From assembly GCF_014645815.1 (NCBI RefSeq), contig NZ_BMML01000032.1, forward strand, positions 35,881 through 99,880: a DNA stretch of 64,000 nt, in the 5' to 3' direction. This stretch comes from Streptomyces fuscichromogenes. GTDB lineage: Bacteria > Actinomycetota > Actinomycetes > Streptomycetales > Streptomycetaceae. The notes beneath the pieces were generated by a model. The model ran no database searches and was not told the DNA's origin. It saw nothing but the letters and a program-made list of their open reading frames with translations. The position numbers were made by a program, and so were the translations under genes. How positions within the stretch are numbered: the first letter of the stretch is position 1; every line of letters begins with the position of its first letter. Positions 18,415 through 26,990 of this stretch are shown piece after piece.

Positions 18415-19633
18415 GAACCCCTGGTTCGAGACGGTCGCCGAGGCTCAGCGCCGGGCAAGGAAGCGGCTGCCCGGTTCGGTCTACGACGCACTCGTCGCGG
18501 GCTCGGAGCGCGGCCGCACCATCGACGACAACATGGCGGCCTTCGCCGAACTGGGCTTCGCACCGCGCGTCGTGGGCCACCACGCGGAGCGCGACCTGTC
18601 CACGACGATCCTGGGTGTGCCCACGGCGCTGCCCGTGCTCATCTCGCCGACGGGAGTGCAGGCGGTCGACCCGGAGGGGGAGGTGGCCGTGGCACGGGCC
18701 GCCGCGAGCCGGGGCGTGATCATGGGCCTCAGCTCGTTCGCGAGCAGGCCCGTGGAGGAGGTGGCCCTCGCCCAGCCGGACCTCTTCTTCCAGCTGTACT
18801 GGAGCGGCACGCGCGCGACCATGGTGCAGCGTATGGACCGGGCCCGCGCCGCGGGTGCCAAGGCCCTCATCGTCACCCTCGACTGGTCCTTCTCCCACGG
18901 CCGCGACTGGGGCAGCCCCGCCATCCCCGACAGGATCGATCTCAGGACCGCGCTCCGGTTCGCTCCCGATGTCCTGCCCCGGCCCGGGTGGCTGTGGCGG
19001 TTCGCCAGGTCGGGACGCGTCCCCGACCTCACCGTCCCCAACCTGGCGGCCCCCGGCGGCGCGGCCCCGACCTTCTTCGGCGCCTACGGCGAGTGGATGC
19101 AGACCGCACCGCCCACCTGGGACGACGTCGCCTGGCTCCGCGAGGAGTGGGGCGGCCCCTTCCTGCTCAAGGGCGTGTCCCGGGTGGACGACGCCAGGCG
19201 CGCGGTCGACGCCGGTGTCTCCGCCCTCTCCGTGTCCAACCACGGAGGCAACAACCTGGACACCACCCCGGCCACCATCCGCCTCCTCCCCGCCATCGCG
19301 GACGCGGTCGGCGGCCAGGTCGAGGTGCTGCTGGACGGCGGGGTCCGCCGCGGCGGCGACGTGGCCAAGGCACTCGCCCTGGGCGCCCGCGCCGTCCTGA
19401 TCGGCCGCGCGTATCTGTGGGGCCTCGCGGCGAATGGACAGACCGGTGTGGAGAACGTCCTGGACATCCTGCGCGGCGGGCTGGACTCCGCGGTCCTGGG
19501 CCTCGGGCACTCCTCCGTGCACGAGTTGGGGCCGGGCGACCTGGCGGTACCTCCCGGTTTCCGGCTGACCCTGGGCAGCGAGGAGCTTCCGGCGGCCCGG
19601 GCCGCACACGCCGCCGGGCCCACGGCTGCCTGA
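18395..19633 (+). CDS. mftD: Mycofactocin system FMN-dependent dehydrogenase MftD
   Basis: A 412-residue alpha-hydroxy-acid-dehydrogenase-type flavoprotein. TIM-barrel and FMN-site motifs are visible: VLISPTGVQ, IMGLSSFAS, LFFQLYW, LLKGVSRVDDARRAVDAG, SNHGGNNLD and LLDGGVRRGGDVAKALALGARAVLIGRA. In the pathway it oxidatively deaminates the AHDP intermediate to premycofactocin. The gene overlaps mftC by 20 bases. The ATG at 18407 (MRRNPWF) is a possible alternative start. Confidence 0.93.
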   Translation: MAEPMRRNPWFETVAEAQRRARKRLPGSVYDALVAGSERGRTIDDNMAAFAELGFAPRVVGHHAERDLSTTILGVPTALPVLISPTGVQAVDPEGEVAVARAAASRGVIMGLSSFASRPVEEVALAQPDLFFQLYWSGTRATMVQRMDRARAAGAKALIVTLDWSFSHGRDWGSPAIPDRIDLRTALRFAPDVLPRPGWLWRFARSGRVPDLTVPNLAAPGGAAPTFFGAYGEWMQTAPPTWDDVAWLREEWGGPFLLKGVSRVDDARRAVDAGVSALSVSNHGGNNLDTTPATIRLLPAIADAVGGQVEVLLDGGVRRGGDVAKALALGARAVLIGRAYLWGLAANGQTGVENVLDILRGGLDSAVLGLGHSSVHELGPGDLAVPPGFRLTLGSEELPAARAAHAAGPTAA

Positions 19634-19650
19634 GCATGCAGGGGAATGAC

Positions 19651-20409
19651 GTGCAGAGGAGCGTCACACCGTCCGCCCTGGCCGATGCCGTCTGGCCGGC
19701 TGTGCCGTCCGGTGCGCTCGTCCTCGTCCCGGTCGGCTCCACCGAGCAACACGGCCCCCATCTGCCGCTCGACACCGACACTGTCGTCGCTTACGCCGTC
19801 GCCCGGCGGACGGCCGCCGCCCTCACCACCGAACCGTATGCCCCGCCACTCGTCGCGCCGGCACTGGCCTACGGAGCGAGCGGTGAGCACGCCGACTTCC
19901 CCGGCACCGTCTCGATCGGGCACGTGGCCCTGCGAGCGGTGATCGTGGAGCTGACGCGCTCGCTGTCCTTGTGGGCCGGCCGGACCGTGTTCGTCAACGG
20001 CCACGGAGGCAACACAGCCACCCTCGACACGGCCGTCGCGCAGCTGCGCAGCGAGGGCCACGACGTCGGCTGGACCGGCTGCGGGATACCGGGCGGTGAC
20101 GCGCACGCAGGCCGCGCCGAGACCTCCCTGATGCTGCACCTGGACCCCGGGCGGGTACGCCTCGACGCCGTCGTCGCCGGCGACCCGCGTCCCTTGGCCG
20201 CGCTCCTGCCGGAGTTGGTCTCCCGTGGCGTCCGGGCGGTTTCGCCCTGTGGCGTGCTGGGTGATCCTGCCGGGGCCTCGGCCGAGGCGGGGCGCAGGGC
20301 GCTGGACGCGATGGTGTCCGCCACCGTTCGCCGGATCGGCGCGTGGAATTCCGACGCCCGGGGCCGCCTGACCGATCCTGACCCGCTGACGAAGCCGGTG
20401 GGACGATGA
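19651..20409 (+). CDS. mftE: Mycofactocin peptidase MftE (creatininase family)
   Basis: A 252-residue metal-dependent amidohydrolase that releases the modified Val-Tyr dipeptide from MftA. The metal-binding creatininase motifs are clear: VGSTEQHGPHLPLDTD, ASGEHADFPGTVSIG, VNGHGGNTATL and DAHAGRAETSLML. The GTG at 19651 has AGGGGA seven bases upstream. The ATG at 19636 would add five residues but lacks a site. It follows mftD closely, and its TGA overlaps the ATG of mftF (ATGA at 20406). Confidence 0.92.
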   Translation: MQRSVTPSALADAVWPAVPSGALVLVPVGSTEQHGPHLPLDTDTVVAYAVARRTAAALTTEPYAPPLVAPALAYGASGEHADFPGTVSIGHVALRAVIVELTRSLSLWAGRTVFVNGHGGNTATLDTAVAQLRSEGHDVGWTGCGIPGGDAHAGRAETSLMLHLDPGRVRLDAVVAGDPRPLAALLPELVSRGVRAVSPCGVLGDPAGASAEAGRRALDAMVSATVRRIGAWNSDARGRLTDPDPLTKPVGR

Positions 20410-21791
20410 CCCTTCCCCGCGGCTTCGTCGTCGAACTCGACCGGCACGCGCGCTTGGTCGACGGCGGCCGCGCGCTCCTCGGCGGCCACCCGACCCGGCT
20501 GCTCAAACTGACCCCGAGAGCGCGCCGATTGCTCGTCGGCCGCCTCCTCCCCGTCCGGGACGCGGCGAGCGCACTCCTCGCCGACCGGCTGCTTGACACG
20601 GGCCTCGCCCATCCGGTGGCCGCCGCCCTTCCGCCGCCTGCCGACCCCCGCTGCACGGTGGTTGTTCCGGTCCGCGACCGACCGCGTCAACTGACCCGGT
20701 TGCTGCGGAGCATCGGCACGACCCACCCGGTGATCGTGGTCGACGACGCCTCCCGGGACCCGGCCGGCGTCGCCGCCGTCGCCGCCGCACACGGCGCCCG
20801 ACTGGTCGCCCTGGCCGCCAACGTAGGGCCCGCCGGCGCGCGCAACGCCGGGCTTCGTCTCGTCACCACCCCGTACGTGGTCTTCGCCGACTCCGACATC
20901 GTCCTGGATCCCGACACGGTCCCGACCCTGCTCCGGCACTTCGCCGACCCCCGGGTCGCGATGGCCGTACCCAGGATCACCGGCCTGCCCACTCAGGCCG
21001 CCAGCTGGATAGAACGGTACGAGAACTCCCGTTCGTCGCTCGACCTCGGCGCCCACCCTGCCCCGGTACGGCCCGGCACCCCTGTCTCCTGGGCCTCCTC
21101 GGCCTGTGTGGTGGCCCGCGTCGACGCGCTGGGGGAGGGTTTCGACGCGGGCATGCGGGTCGGAGAGGACGTCGACCTGTGCTGGCGGCTGGTGGCGGCG
21201 GGCCGCCGGGTACGGTACGAACCGGCCGTCAGAGCGGCGCACGAACACCGGGTGCGCTTGGGGGACTGGCTGCCGCGCAAGGCCTTCTACGGCACCGGGG
21301 CGCAGCCCCTTGCCGAGCGGCACCCCGAGTTCGTCGCGCCGGTCGTGTTCGCCCCGTGGAGCGTCGCCTTCGCCGTTGTGCTGTTCGCCGGGCGGCGCTG
21401 GTCGGCGCCGGCCGCGGCGGGCGTTCTCGGCGTGGTCACCGTACGCATAGCCCGCAAGCTCGACGGCACCCGGCACCCGTATCGGCTGGCCGTGCGGCTC
21501 ACCGGCAACGGAGCACTCGCCACCCTGGCCCAGACGGGGGCGCTGTTGACCCGTCACTGGTGGCCGTTGACGGCCGTCGGCTGCGTGTTCTCCCGCCGGA
21601 TACGACGGGCCGCGGTGGTCGCCGCCCTGGCCGATACAGCCCTGGAGTACCGGCGCGACCAGGTCACTCTCGATCCCCTCCGTTACGGCATCGCCCGCCG
21701 CCTGGACGACCTCGCCTACGGGGCCGGCGTATGGCTCTCCGCCCTCCGGGCGCGCTCCGTGGCCGCGCTGCGGCCCCGCGTCATCCGCTGA
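20406..21791 (+). CDS. mftF: Mycofactocin glycosyltransferase MftF
   Basis: A 461-residue family-2 glycosyltransferase that adds beta-1,4-glucose units to premycofactocin. An N-terminal about 75-residue domain (HPTRLLKLTPRARRLL) precedes the GT-A fold: CTVVVPVRDRPRQL, VIVVDDASRD, LAANVGPAGARNAGL and FADSDIVLDPD with the DxD-type metal site, then GEDVDLCWRLVAAGRRVRYEP. A few hydrophobic stretches near the C terminus suggest membrane association. It closes the mftABCDEF operon, coupled to mftE by ATGA. Confidence 0.93.
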   Translation: MTLPRGFVVELDRHARLVDGGRALLGGHPTRLLKLTPRARRLLVGRLLPVRDAASALLADRLLDTGLAHPVAAALPPPADPRCTVVVPVRDRPRQLTRLLRSIGTTHPVIVVDDASRDPAGVAAVAAAHGARLVALAANVGPAGARNAGLRLVTTPYVVFADSDIVLDPDTVPTLLRHFADPRVAMAVPRITGLPTQAASWIERYENSRSSLDLGAHPAPVRPGTPVSWASSACVVARVDALGEGFDAGMRVGEDVDLCWRLVAAGRRVRYEPAVRAAHEHRVRLGDWLPRKAFYGTGAQPLAERHPEFVAPVVFAPWSVAFAVVLFAGRRWSAPAAAGVLGVVTVRIARKLDGTRHPYRLAVRLTGNGALATLAQTGALLTRHWWPLTAVGCVFSRRIRRAAVVAALADTALEYRRDQVTLDPLRYGIARRLDDLAYGAGVWLSALRARSVAALRPRVIR

Positions 21792-21891
21792 GCCGGCACA
21801 CCGGTCCCGGTCAGCGGAAAGCGCGTGCCCGACGGCTGTCTCCCGTCCGGACGCCGAGGTCGTCCCGCCGTCGGGGCGCGCGCGGCGGGCG

Positions 21892-22155
21892 ATGGACCAG
21901 TCACCAAGAGGCGAGTGGCGTGACGCACGAAGTGGTCGGCTGCGTCGAGGAGCCGGGCCCCGGCAGGGCAGCACCTTCCTGGACGCCACGGCGGGCCTCG
22001 ACCGAGACGGCTGGGCGGGGGCAAGTATCGCTCTAGTGGCGGCGGTGCTGGCCACCGCCGCTCTGCTCGCCGCCTTCTGGCGCCCGGGGACCGCGTCGGA
22101 GCCGGCGCCCAGCCCCGAACCCCTGGAGCAGATCCGATCAACGGGCACCACCTGA
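21892..22155 (+). pseudogene. Possible 3' remnant of a membrane transporter
   Basis: An 87-codon frame downstream of mftF. Only the last 50 codons look protein-like: a GLDRDGWAGASIAL segment leading into one hydrophobic helix (VAAVLATAALLAAF), resembling the last helix of a major-facilitator transporter. There is no ribosome binding site and the N-terminal half is arginine-rich, as in shadow frames. This could be the tail of a lost exporter or chance. Otherwise the 21792-22150 interval holds nothing recognisable. Confidence 0.25.
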
Positions 22156-23365
22156 GGGTCAGTTGACGCCGTTCCCATGACGGATCCCCCCCCGACGAGC
22201 GTCAGCCGCACGAGATCGGCCGACGGATCCGCCAGGGCAACGGCCAGCGGGACGGTGAGCAGGACGAGGTCGGCCGGCGAGCCGGGGCCAAGGCGCGGGG
22301 GAGGGGAGCCAGGGGCGTACGACGGTGAGAGGTACGACACCAGCGCCTGGGCTGCGGTGAGGCGTTCGGCGCGGTGTGCGGTCCGGCCGCCGGGGACGCG
22401 GCGCGTGGTGGCCGTCCGGATCACGGACCAGGGGTCGAGCGGCCCGTACGGCGCGTCGCTCGACAGCCCCAGCGGGATGCCGACGTGCAGGAACGACCCA
22501 CAGCGGTAGGGGTCGGCGTGTTCCGCCGTCGGCGTGGCGGCCAGGAAGTCGTCGCCGCGGTCGGCGAGAAAGCCGGGCTGGGTAACCACGCGCAGCCCCA
22601 GCCGACGTACGACGGGCAGGGCCTCGCCCGGGACCACGGCCGCGACTCGACTCGGTCGCCGGGGAGCACGCCGGTCAGCTCCAGCGCCGCGAGGAGTGGA
22701 GCGAGCGAGACCGCCGTGACCGTGTGCACGGCGACAGTACGGCCCAGAGGCGGTGTGCGGCGTCGGTGACCGAGGTGATGCCGTAACTGCTGCCCCGACG
22801 GCCTATGGCCGCCAGGGACGGCGGGGCCGCCTCGGGAAGGCGCTCGCGCAACCAGGCGTCGGCACGCCACAACCGTCCCGTCGGGTGTCCTGCGGCATCG
22901 CGTTCGATGCCGGGATGGCGTCCGTGGACGAGACCGACCCGTTCAGCCGCGCGGGAGTCGAGCACCCACAGAGCCCCGCTGCGGTGCTGTAGGCGCAGCG
23001 GGACGTCCGCGCGCAGCGTGTCGAGCCCGGCGGCATCCAGTGGTCCGGCGACGCGTTCGTGGTAGCCGACGCCCGGACCCAGCCGTATCGGTCCGGGGCC
23101 GCCTGGTGCAAGGCCGCCCGCAGCGCCCCGCGGTCGGCGACTCGCGGAGGACCGCATCGCACGGAAGAGAACTCGGCTCCCAGCGCGCACAGATGGAGGT
23201 GATGGTCCGTCAGGCCGCGCAGGAAGGCCCCGCCCGCCGCGTCGATCTCCTCCTCACCTGGTGCACGCACCAGCCCCGCACCGAGTTCCTCGACCAGCTC
23301 CCCCGGATGCGGATGGAGCACCGCCGGCCGTCGACCTCCGCGTCCCGAACCAGCAGTCCGCTCAC
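22150..23365 (-). pseudogene. Amidohydrolase (YtcJ-like), broken by several frameshifts and a deletion
   Basis: Read on the minus strand from the GTG at 23365, which overlaps the stop of the upstream CaiB-type gene (GTGA). Pieces of one amidohydrolase appear in order but in different frames. VSGLLVRDAEVDGRR is followed by GGAFLRGLTDHHLHLCALG (metal-binding HxH), then YGITSVTDA, then AVHTVTAVSLAPLLAALE, then GEALPVVRRLGLRVVTQPGF and LGLSSDAPYGPLDPW (the catalytic SSDAP). At least three single-base shifts are needed, and roughly 80 residues are missing after SVTDA. A run of eight C at 22185-22192 also shifts the C terminus past its stop. The intact ancestor was probably the third gene of the CoA module. 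Confidence 0.75.
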
Positions 23366-24720
23366 GGCACCCGGATCCCCAGGCTCCGCAGCACCGCGGC
23401 GGTGTCGGCCCCGCTTGCCGCGGCGGTGCCGGCCGGAAGGCGCGGATGCGGGGCGGCGACTGGGTACGATGCGCCGCCGGTGTCCACCAGCCAGCCGTCG
23501 CCGTGCCCGACGACCCTGGCGTCCGGGCCGGCCGACACGGAGAGGCACGCGGACACCACGTCCGCCATCACCACCTCCAGGACCGCGCCGCCGCCTTCCG
23601 GCTGTTCGGACAGGGCGAGCGCGGCGGCGAGCAGTCCGGTGAGCGGGTCGGCCAGGGCGTCCCCGGCGAACACCGGCAGTCCGTTCACGTCCGTTCCGAG
23701 AAGTCCGCGGGCGGCCGCCACGTCGTCGCCGAAGCCCACCCGGTGCGAGGCACGCCCGTACGCCGTGATGGAGATCCAGGTGCAGCCACGGGCCGCCTCA
23801 GCCTCGGCGTCCAGCCCGAACCCGGCCAGAGCGCGGGGCCGGGAGGCCTCGACGACCACGTCTGCCCGGCCGACCAGTTCGTGGAGGGCGGCACGGCCCC
23901 GCGCGTCCGTCGGATCGAGGACGACCGAGGCATGCCCGGCATGCAACAGGTCGTAGAAGACCGGCTCGCCGAAGCGGGCACCGTCCGGGCGGGTCGGGGT
24001 CTCCACCTTGACCACCCTGGCTCCCGCGGTGCCCAGCAGGTGCGCGCACAGAGGTCCCGCCCACAGGGCGCTGAAGTCGACCACCAGCAGCCCTGTCACA
24101 TCGCGCGGTATTCCCGGCCAGGGGCAGGTTCGGTCTGCTCGGGGACGGACCGAACCGCCCGCCAGACCCAGGAGTTCCACCCGCTCGTCCAGTTCTCCGC
24201 CGTCATGCGTGGCGAGCCAGTCGGCCAGCCGGTCGGCCAGCCGGCCGGGCAGTGCCTCGGCATCGAGATCACGGCCGATCAGCGCGCTCCACAGCCGAGG
24301 GTCGTCCGGGCGCGCGTCGGACACGGCGGCCCAGCCGGCCCTGGTGGGCATCAGCCGGCAGCTCCGGCCCACCGACAGGCGGCCCTGCCGTCGGCGCCCG
24401 CTGAGCGCGGCCCGTTCGGCGAGGAGCCGGGCGCCGTCGAGTCCCGCCCCACCGGCGGCGGTGATGTGGTCGGTGAGCAGGGAGGCGAAGGTGGCTGCCC
24501 CGCCGGGAGGGAGCAGCGGGGGTCCGTCGGAGTGACCGGTCAGGAGGGGAACGCCGCTGCGAGCCCAGTCCTCCGCTATGAGGGAGGCGTTGGCATCGGG
24601 CCAGGAGCGTGCCGACTCTCGCGCGCCGGCCGGCGGCTGGTCCCGAGATGCCGCCGGTGAACCGTCGGGTGGTCGGCGTCGGGACGACCTTGCCGTACTG
24701 CCAGATGCCCGGAGGACCAT
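23362..24720 (-). CDS. CaiB/BaiF-type (class III) CoA-transferase
   Basis: About 452 residues. The C-terminal half carries the class III hallmark: LLVVDFSALWAGPLCAHLLGTAGARVVKVET, with the catalytic Asp region in the later FYDLLHAGHASVVLDPTD and ITAYGR. The N-terminal half (AEDWARSGVPLLTGHSDGPP, LLAERAALSGRRRQG) is a diverged partner domain, as in actinobacterial two-domain members. The family moves CoA between acyl-CoA donors and carboxylates. The ATG at 24720 is only 22 bases from the divergent crotonase start at 24743, with no room for two normal promoters, so the true start may be further inside or the transcripts leaderless. It was coupled to the amidohydrolase pseudogene downstream. Confidence 0.72.
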   Translation of the reverse strand: MVLRASGSTARSSRRRPPDGSPAASRDQPPAGARESARSWPDANASLIAEDWARSGVPLLTGHSDGPPLLPPGGAATFASLLTDHITAAGGAGLDGARLLAERAALSGRRRQGRLSVGRSCRLMPTRAGWAAVSDARPDDPRLWSALIGRDLDAEALPGRLADRLADWLATHDGGELDERVELLGLAGGSVRPRADRTCPWPGIPRDVTGLLVVDFSALWAGPLCAHLLGTAGARVVKVETPTRPDGARFGEPVFYDLLHAGHASVVLDPTDARGRAALHELVGRADVVVEASRPRALAGFGLDAEAEAARGCTWISITAYGRASHRVGFGDDVAAARGLLGTDVNGLPVFAGDALADPLTGLLAAALALSEQPEGGGAVLEVVMADVVSACLSVSAGPDARVVGHGDGWLVDTGGASYPVAAPHPRLPAGTAAASGADTAAVLRSLGIRVP

Positions 24721-24742
24721 GCGGGGATGGTAGATCAGAGAG

Positions 24743-25828
24743 ATGTCCGCGACCACAGCGATCTCCATAGCCGATCTCGCCGCCGGGGCGGCCGACGCCG
24801 ACCTCCTGGACGCTTCCGCCAGGCCGTCCCGGCCACTGCAGGTCGTCGACCTTGACCTGTCGCCCGCGCCCACCGCCGCCGACATGGAGCGCGCCGTCCG
24901 CCGTGCCCGGGACGGCAGCCGGCTGCTGGTCGGACGGACCAACCGACCGGCTTCCGACTGTCCCGGGGAACTCCTGACCGCCCTGGACTTGACGCTGGTG
25001 CGGGCTACCCGCGACGGCCTCTGCGCGACGGATGCCGACGGGCTCCCGGCCACAGTGGCGGTCACTGATCCGGCTGCCGAGGCGGAGTTCCTGCGCGCAC
25101 GGGCTGAGGAGCAGCCGCAGGCAGCTCTGGTTCTTCATCAAATCCTCGGCATGTCCGGTGAGTTGCCGGTGGCACAGGCCCTGGACCTGGAGTCGCTGGC
25201 GTACTCGACGTTGCTCGGCGGTGCCGGCTTCGCCCAGTGGCTCGCGGCTCGCGGGCCACGGCCCGCGCCGCCCAGCGCGACGGGTGATCCCGTGGTGGTG
25301 CGCCGCGAGCATGATGTCCTGCGGATCACGCTCAACCGGCCCGAGCGCCGCAACGCCCACAGCGCGGAACTCCGTGACGCCTTGGTCGCGGCAGCCGATG
25401 TCGCCGTCTGGGACCAGACCGTGCGCCAGGTGGTCCTTGACGGAAACGGTCCCTGCTTCAGCTCCGGCGGTGACCTGGACGAGTTCGGTACTGCCGCAGA
25501 CCTCGCCACCGCGCATCTGATCCGCACCCGAGCGGGTGCGGCACTTCGCCTGCACGCCCTCGGCAGCCGGCTCACCGTGGAGATCCATGGGACCTGTGTC
25601 GGCGCGGGCGTCGAACTCCCGGCGTTCGCCGCGCGGGTCCTGGCCGCCCCGGACACCACCGTCCGGCTGCCCGAACTGGCCATGGGCCTGATTCCCGGTG
25701 CGGGAGGCACGGTCGGCATCCCGCGCAGGATCGGCCGCTGGCGCACTCTGTACCTGGTCCTCGACGGCCGGGCCGTCTCCGCCGAACGGGCTCTGGCCTG
25801 GGGCCTGGTGGACCGAATCAAGGAGTGA
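24743..25828 (+). CDS. Enoyl-CoA hydratase/isomerase with long N-terminal extension
   Basis: A 361-residue crotonase-fold protein. The catalytic domain begins near residue 185 (VVVRREHDVLRITLNRPERRNAHSA), with the oxyanion-hole segment CFSSGGDLDEFG and the second loop GTCVGAGVELPAFA, then PELAMGLIPGAGGTVGIPRRIG. The first about 180 residues (DLSPAPTAADMERAVRRARD, LLTALDLTLV) are not part of a standard crotonase (usually 260 residues) and I do not recognise them. It is divergent from the CaiB-type gene at 22 bases. Together with the broken amidohydrolase this suggests an acyl-CoA degradation module of unknown substrate. Confidence 0.78.
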   Translation: MSATTAISIADLAAGAADADLLDASARPSRPLQVVDLDLSPAPTAADMERAVRRARDGSRLLVGRTNRPASDCPGELLTALDLTLVRATRDGLCATDADGLPATVAVTDPAAEAEFLRARAEEQPQAALVLHQILGMSGELPVAQALDLESLAYSTLLGGAGFAQWLAARGPRPAPPSATGDPVVVRREHDVLRITLNRPERRNAHSAELRDALVAAADVAVWDQTVRQVVLDGNGPCFSSGGDLDEFGTAADLATAHLIRTRAGAALRLHALGSRLTVEIHGTCVGAGVELPAFAARVLAAPDTTVRLPELAMGLIPGAGGTVGIPRRIGRWRTLYLVLDGRAVSAERALAWGLVDRIKE

Positions 25829-26278
25829 GGAATGGGTCCGGACGCGTCGTACACCAGGGCCGGAGGCGCAGGAGGAGGAAGCGCCTGTGCCAGCGAGTCC
25901 GGAGGCGCTGAGCCAGACGATCCGCTGGGCGAACATGCCGTGGGCCCTGCCCCGTGGCGGTCGCTCGTAGTCCACCAAGCGTCAGCTGTCCTTCCGTCGG
26001 ACGACCCGTCGGTCGCCGCCGTCGAACTCGATCGGCAACCACGCGTGGTCGGCTGTCGACGTATCGGGATCACGAAGCTCACGAAGGATGCGAGTCCTGG
26101 CGGAGTCCCGTTGCCGATCTCCGCTGTTGCCGACGAAGAGGTCGGTCCGGCGGCCTGGTTCGACTCATCGGTCTGTTCGGGCAGCCGGCGGTCGCCAAGG
26201 GCGGTGTGGAGGTCCGTCTTCGTGGGGTGCTTGAAGACCGGTCTGATGAGGTGGTGCTGCCCTTGCGGTGGAAGTAGG

Positions 26279-26582
26279 CGGGGCTTCTCGCACGAAGGGG
26301 GAAGCGAGTGGCGCAGTGGACGGCGACGTCGGTGTAGTTGTCGGTGAGGTCCGCGCAGACGAGCTCGCTGCGTACGCGCTCGTAGTAGTAGGTCTTGCCG
26401 TCCCATAGGTTGATCGCGAGATCCAGGTCGCAGGTGCTCATGCCGTCCGGGCGGAAGGCGGACTTGGTGATGCGGTAGGGGCCGAGAATGTGGTCGGCAA
26501 CGAGCACGGTGGACAACTGGGTCGACGTGTCCCGCTGGTCGCACTGCTGCCGCAGCGTCCCCGTGTCCTGGTCGCCGAAGAG
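26279..26582 (-). pseudogene. Unassigned protein fragment (secreted-protein-like)
   Basis: The minus-strand reading includes GDQDTGTLRQQCDQRDTST, VLVADHILGPYRITKSAF, DGMSTCDLDLAINLWDGKTY and YTDVAVHC. The balanced composition, aromatic residues and three paired-looking cysteines are unlike the arginine-rich shadow frames around it, so it is probably former coding sequence. No family is recognised; it resembles small secreted or lipoprotein domains. It has no start with a ribosome binding site, and the frame degenerates downstream of about 26279. Confidence 0.35.
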
Positions 26583-26625
26583 GTCGAGCGCGTCGCTGCG
26601 GTGCGTCGGTTTCCCGGCCGCGTGA

Positions 26626-26774
26626 CGCGGACCCCCGCAGGGGTTCAGCCGATCGACTTCGGGCAGAACTTCGCCGGCTTCGCCACCGTGTGCCTCAGCG
26701 GTCAGCCGGGCACGACCGTCGATCTCTCCCATGGGGACAGGACCACCGGCGGCCGGTACCCCGTGGCCGAGTAA
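26626..26774 (+). pseudogene. Alpha-L-rhamnosidase-like fragment
   Basis: The frame reads TPAGVQPIDFGQNFAGFA, then LSGQPGTTVDLSHGD, then a stop at 26774. This matches the conserved DFGQNxAG segment and the following strand in the N-terminal domain of GH78 alpha-L-rhamnosidases. The catalytic domain is absent. It is a relic; another rhamnosidase-type piece (a discoidin-like tail) lies at 7255-7641. Confidence 0.5.
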
Positions 26775-26844
26775 CGGCGACGTTCCCGTTCAACCGACCG
26801 CATGCCGCGACCTGGGAGAACGATAGCCGTGGCCCGCGGGTGCG

Positions 26845-26990
26845 CGGTACATCTCGTTCCCGCGCAGCGAGCATCTGGAGCGCGAAGGTCTCGCGGCGTC
26901 CACAGGCTCAGCCTGGGACGCGGTCGACAACGCCCCGATGGAAGGGGCGATCGGCTTCCACGAGACCGGACCGGTCAACCACCTACCCGA
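26845..26990 (+). pseudogene. IS3-family transposase (OrfB) fragment
   Basis: In one frame the sequence reads RYISFPRSEHLEREG, then LAASTGSAWDAVDNAPMEG. This parallels the OrfB integrase-core segment of IS3 elements, in which a serine- and glycine-containing stretch leads to (Y)DNAxxE with catalytic Asp and Glu. Only about 45 codons remain, and they run into the 3' end of the convergent Gfo/Idh gene. No terminal repeats were found. Confidence 0.45.

Larger units (their letters stand above)
25829..26974. other. Region of decayed genes and mobile-element debris
   Basis: About 1.15 kb between the crotonase and Gfo/Idh genes with no intact gene. Protein-like fragments in different frames and strands are listed separately: an unassigned minus-strand piece, a rhamnosidase-like piece and an IS3-type transposase piece. 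The part 25829-26278 shows only conflicting open frames. Confidence 0.6.

Noticed and set aside
19869..22637. 922-codon minus-strand open frame
   Set aside because: Only its first part encodes amidohydrolase sequence; the rest runs antisense through mftE and mftF with Arg/Gly/Gln-rich composition, a result of the lost stop.
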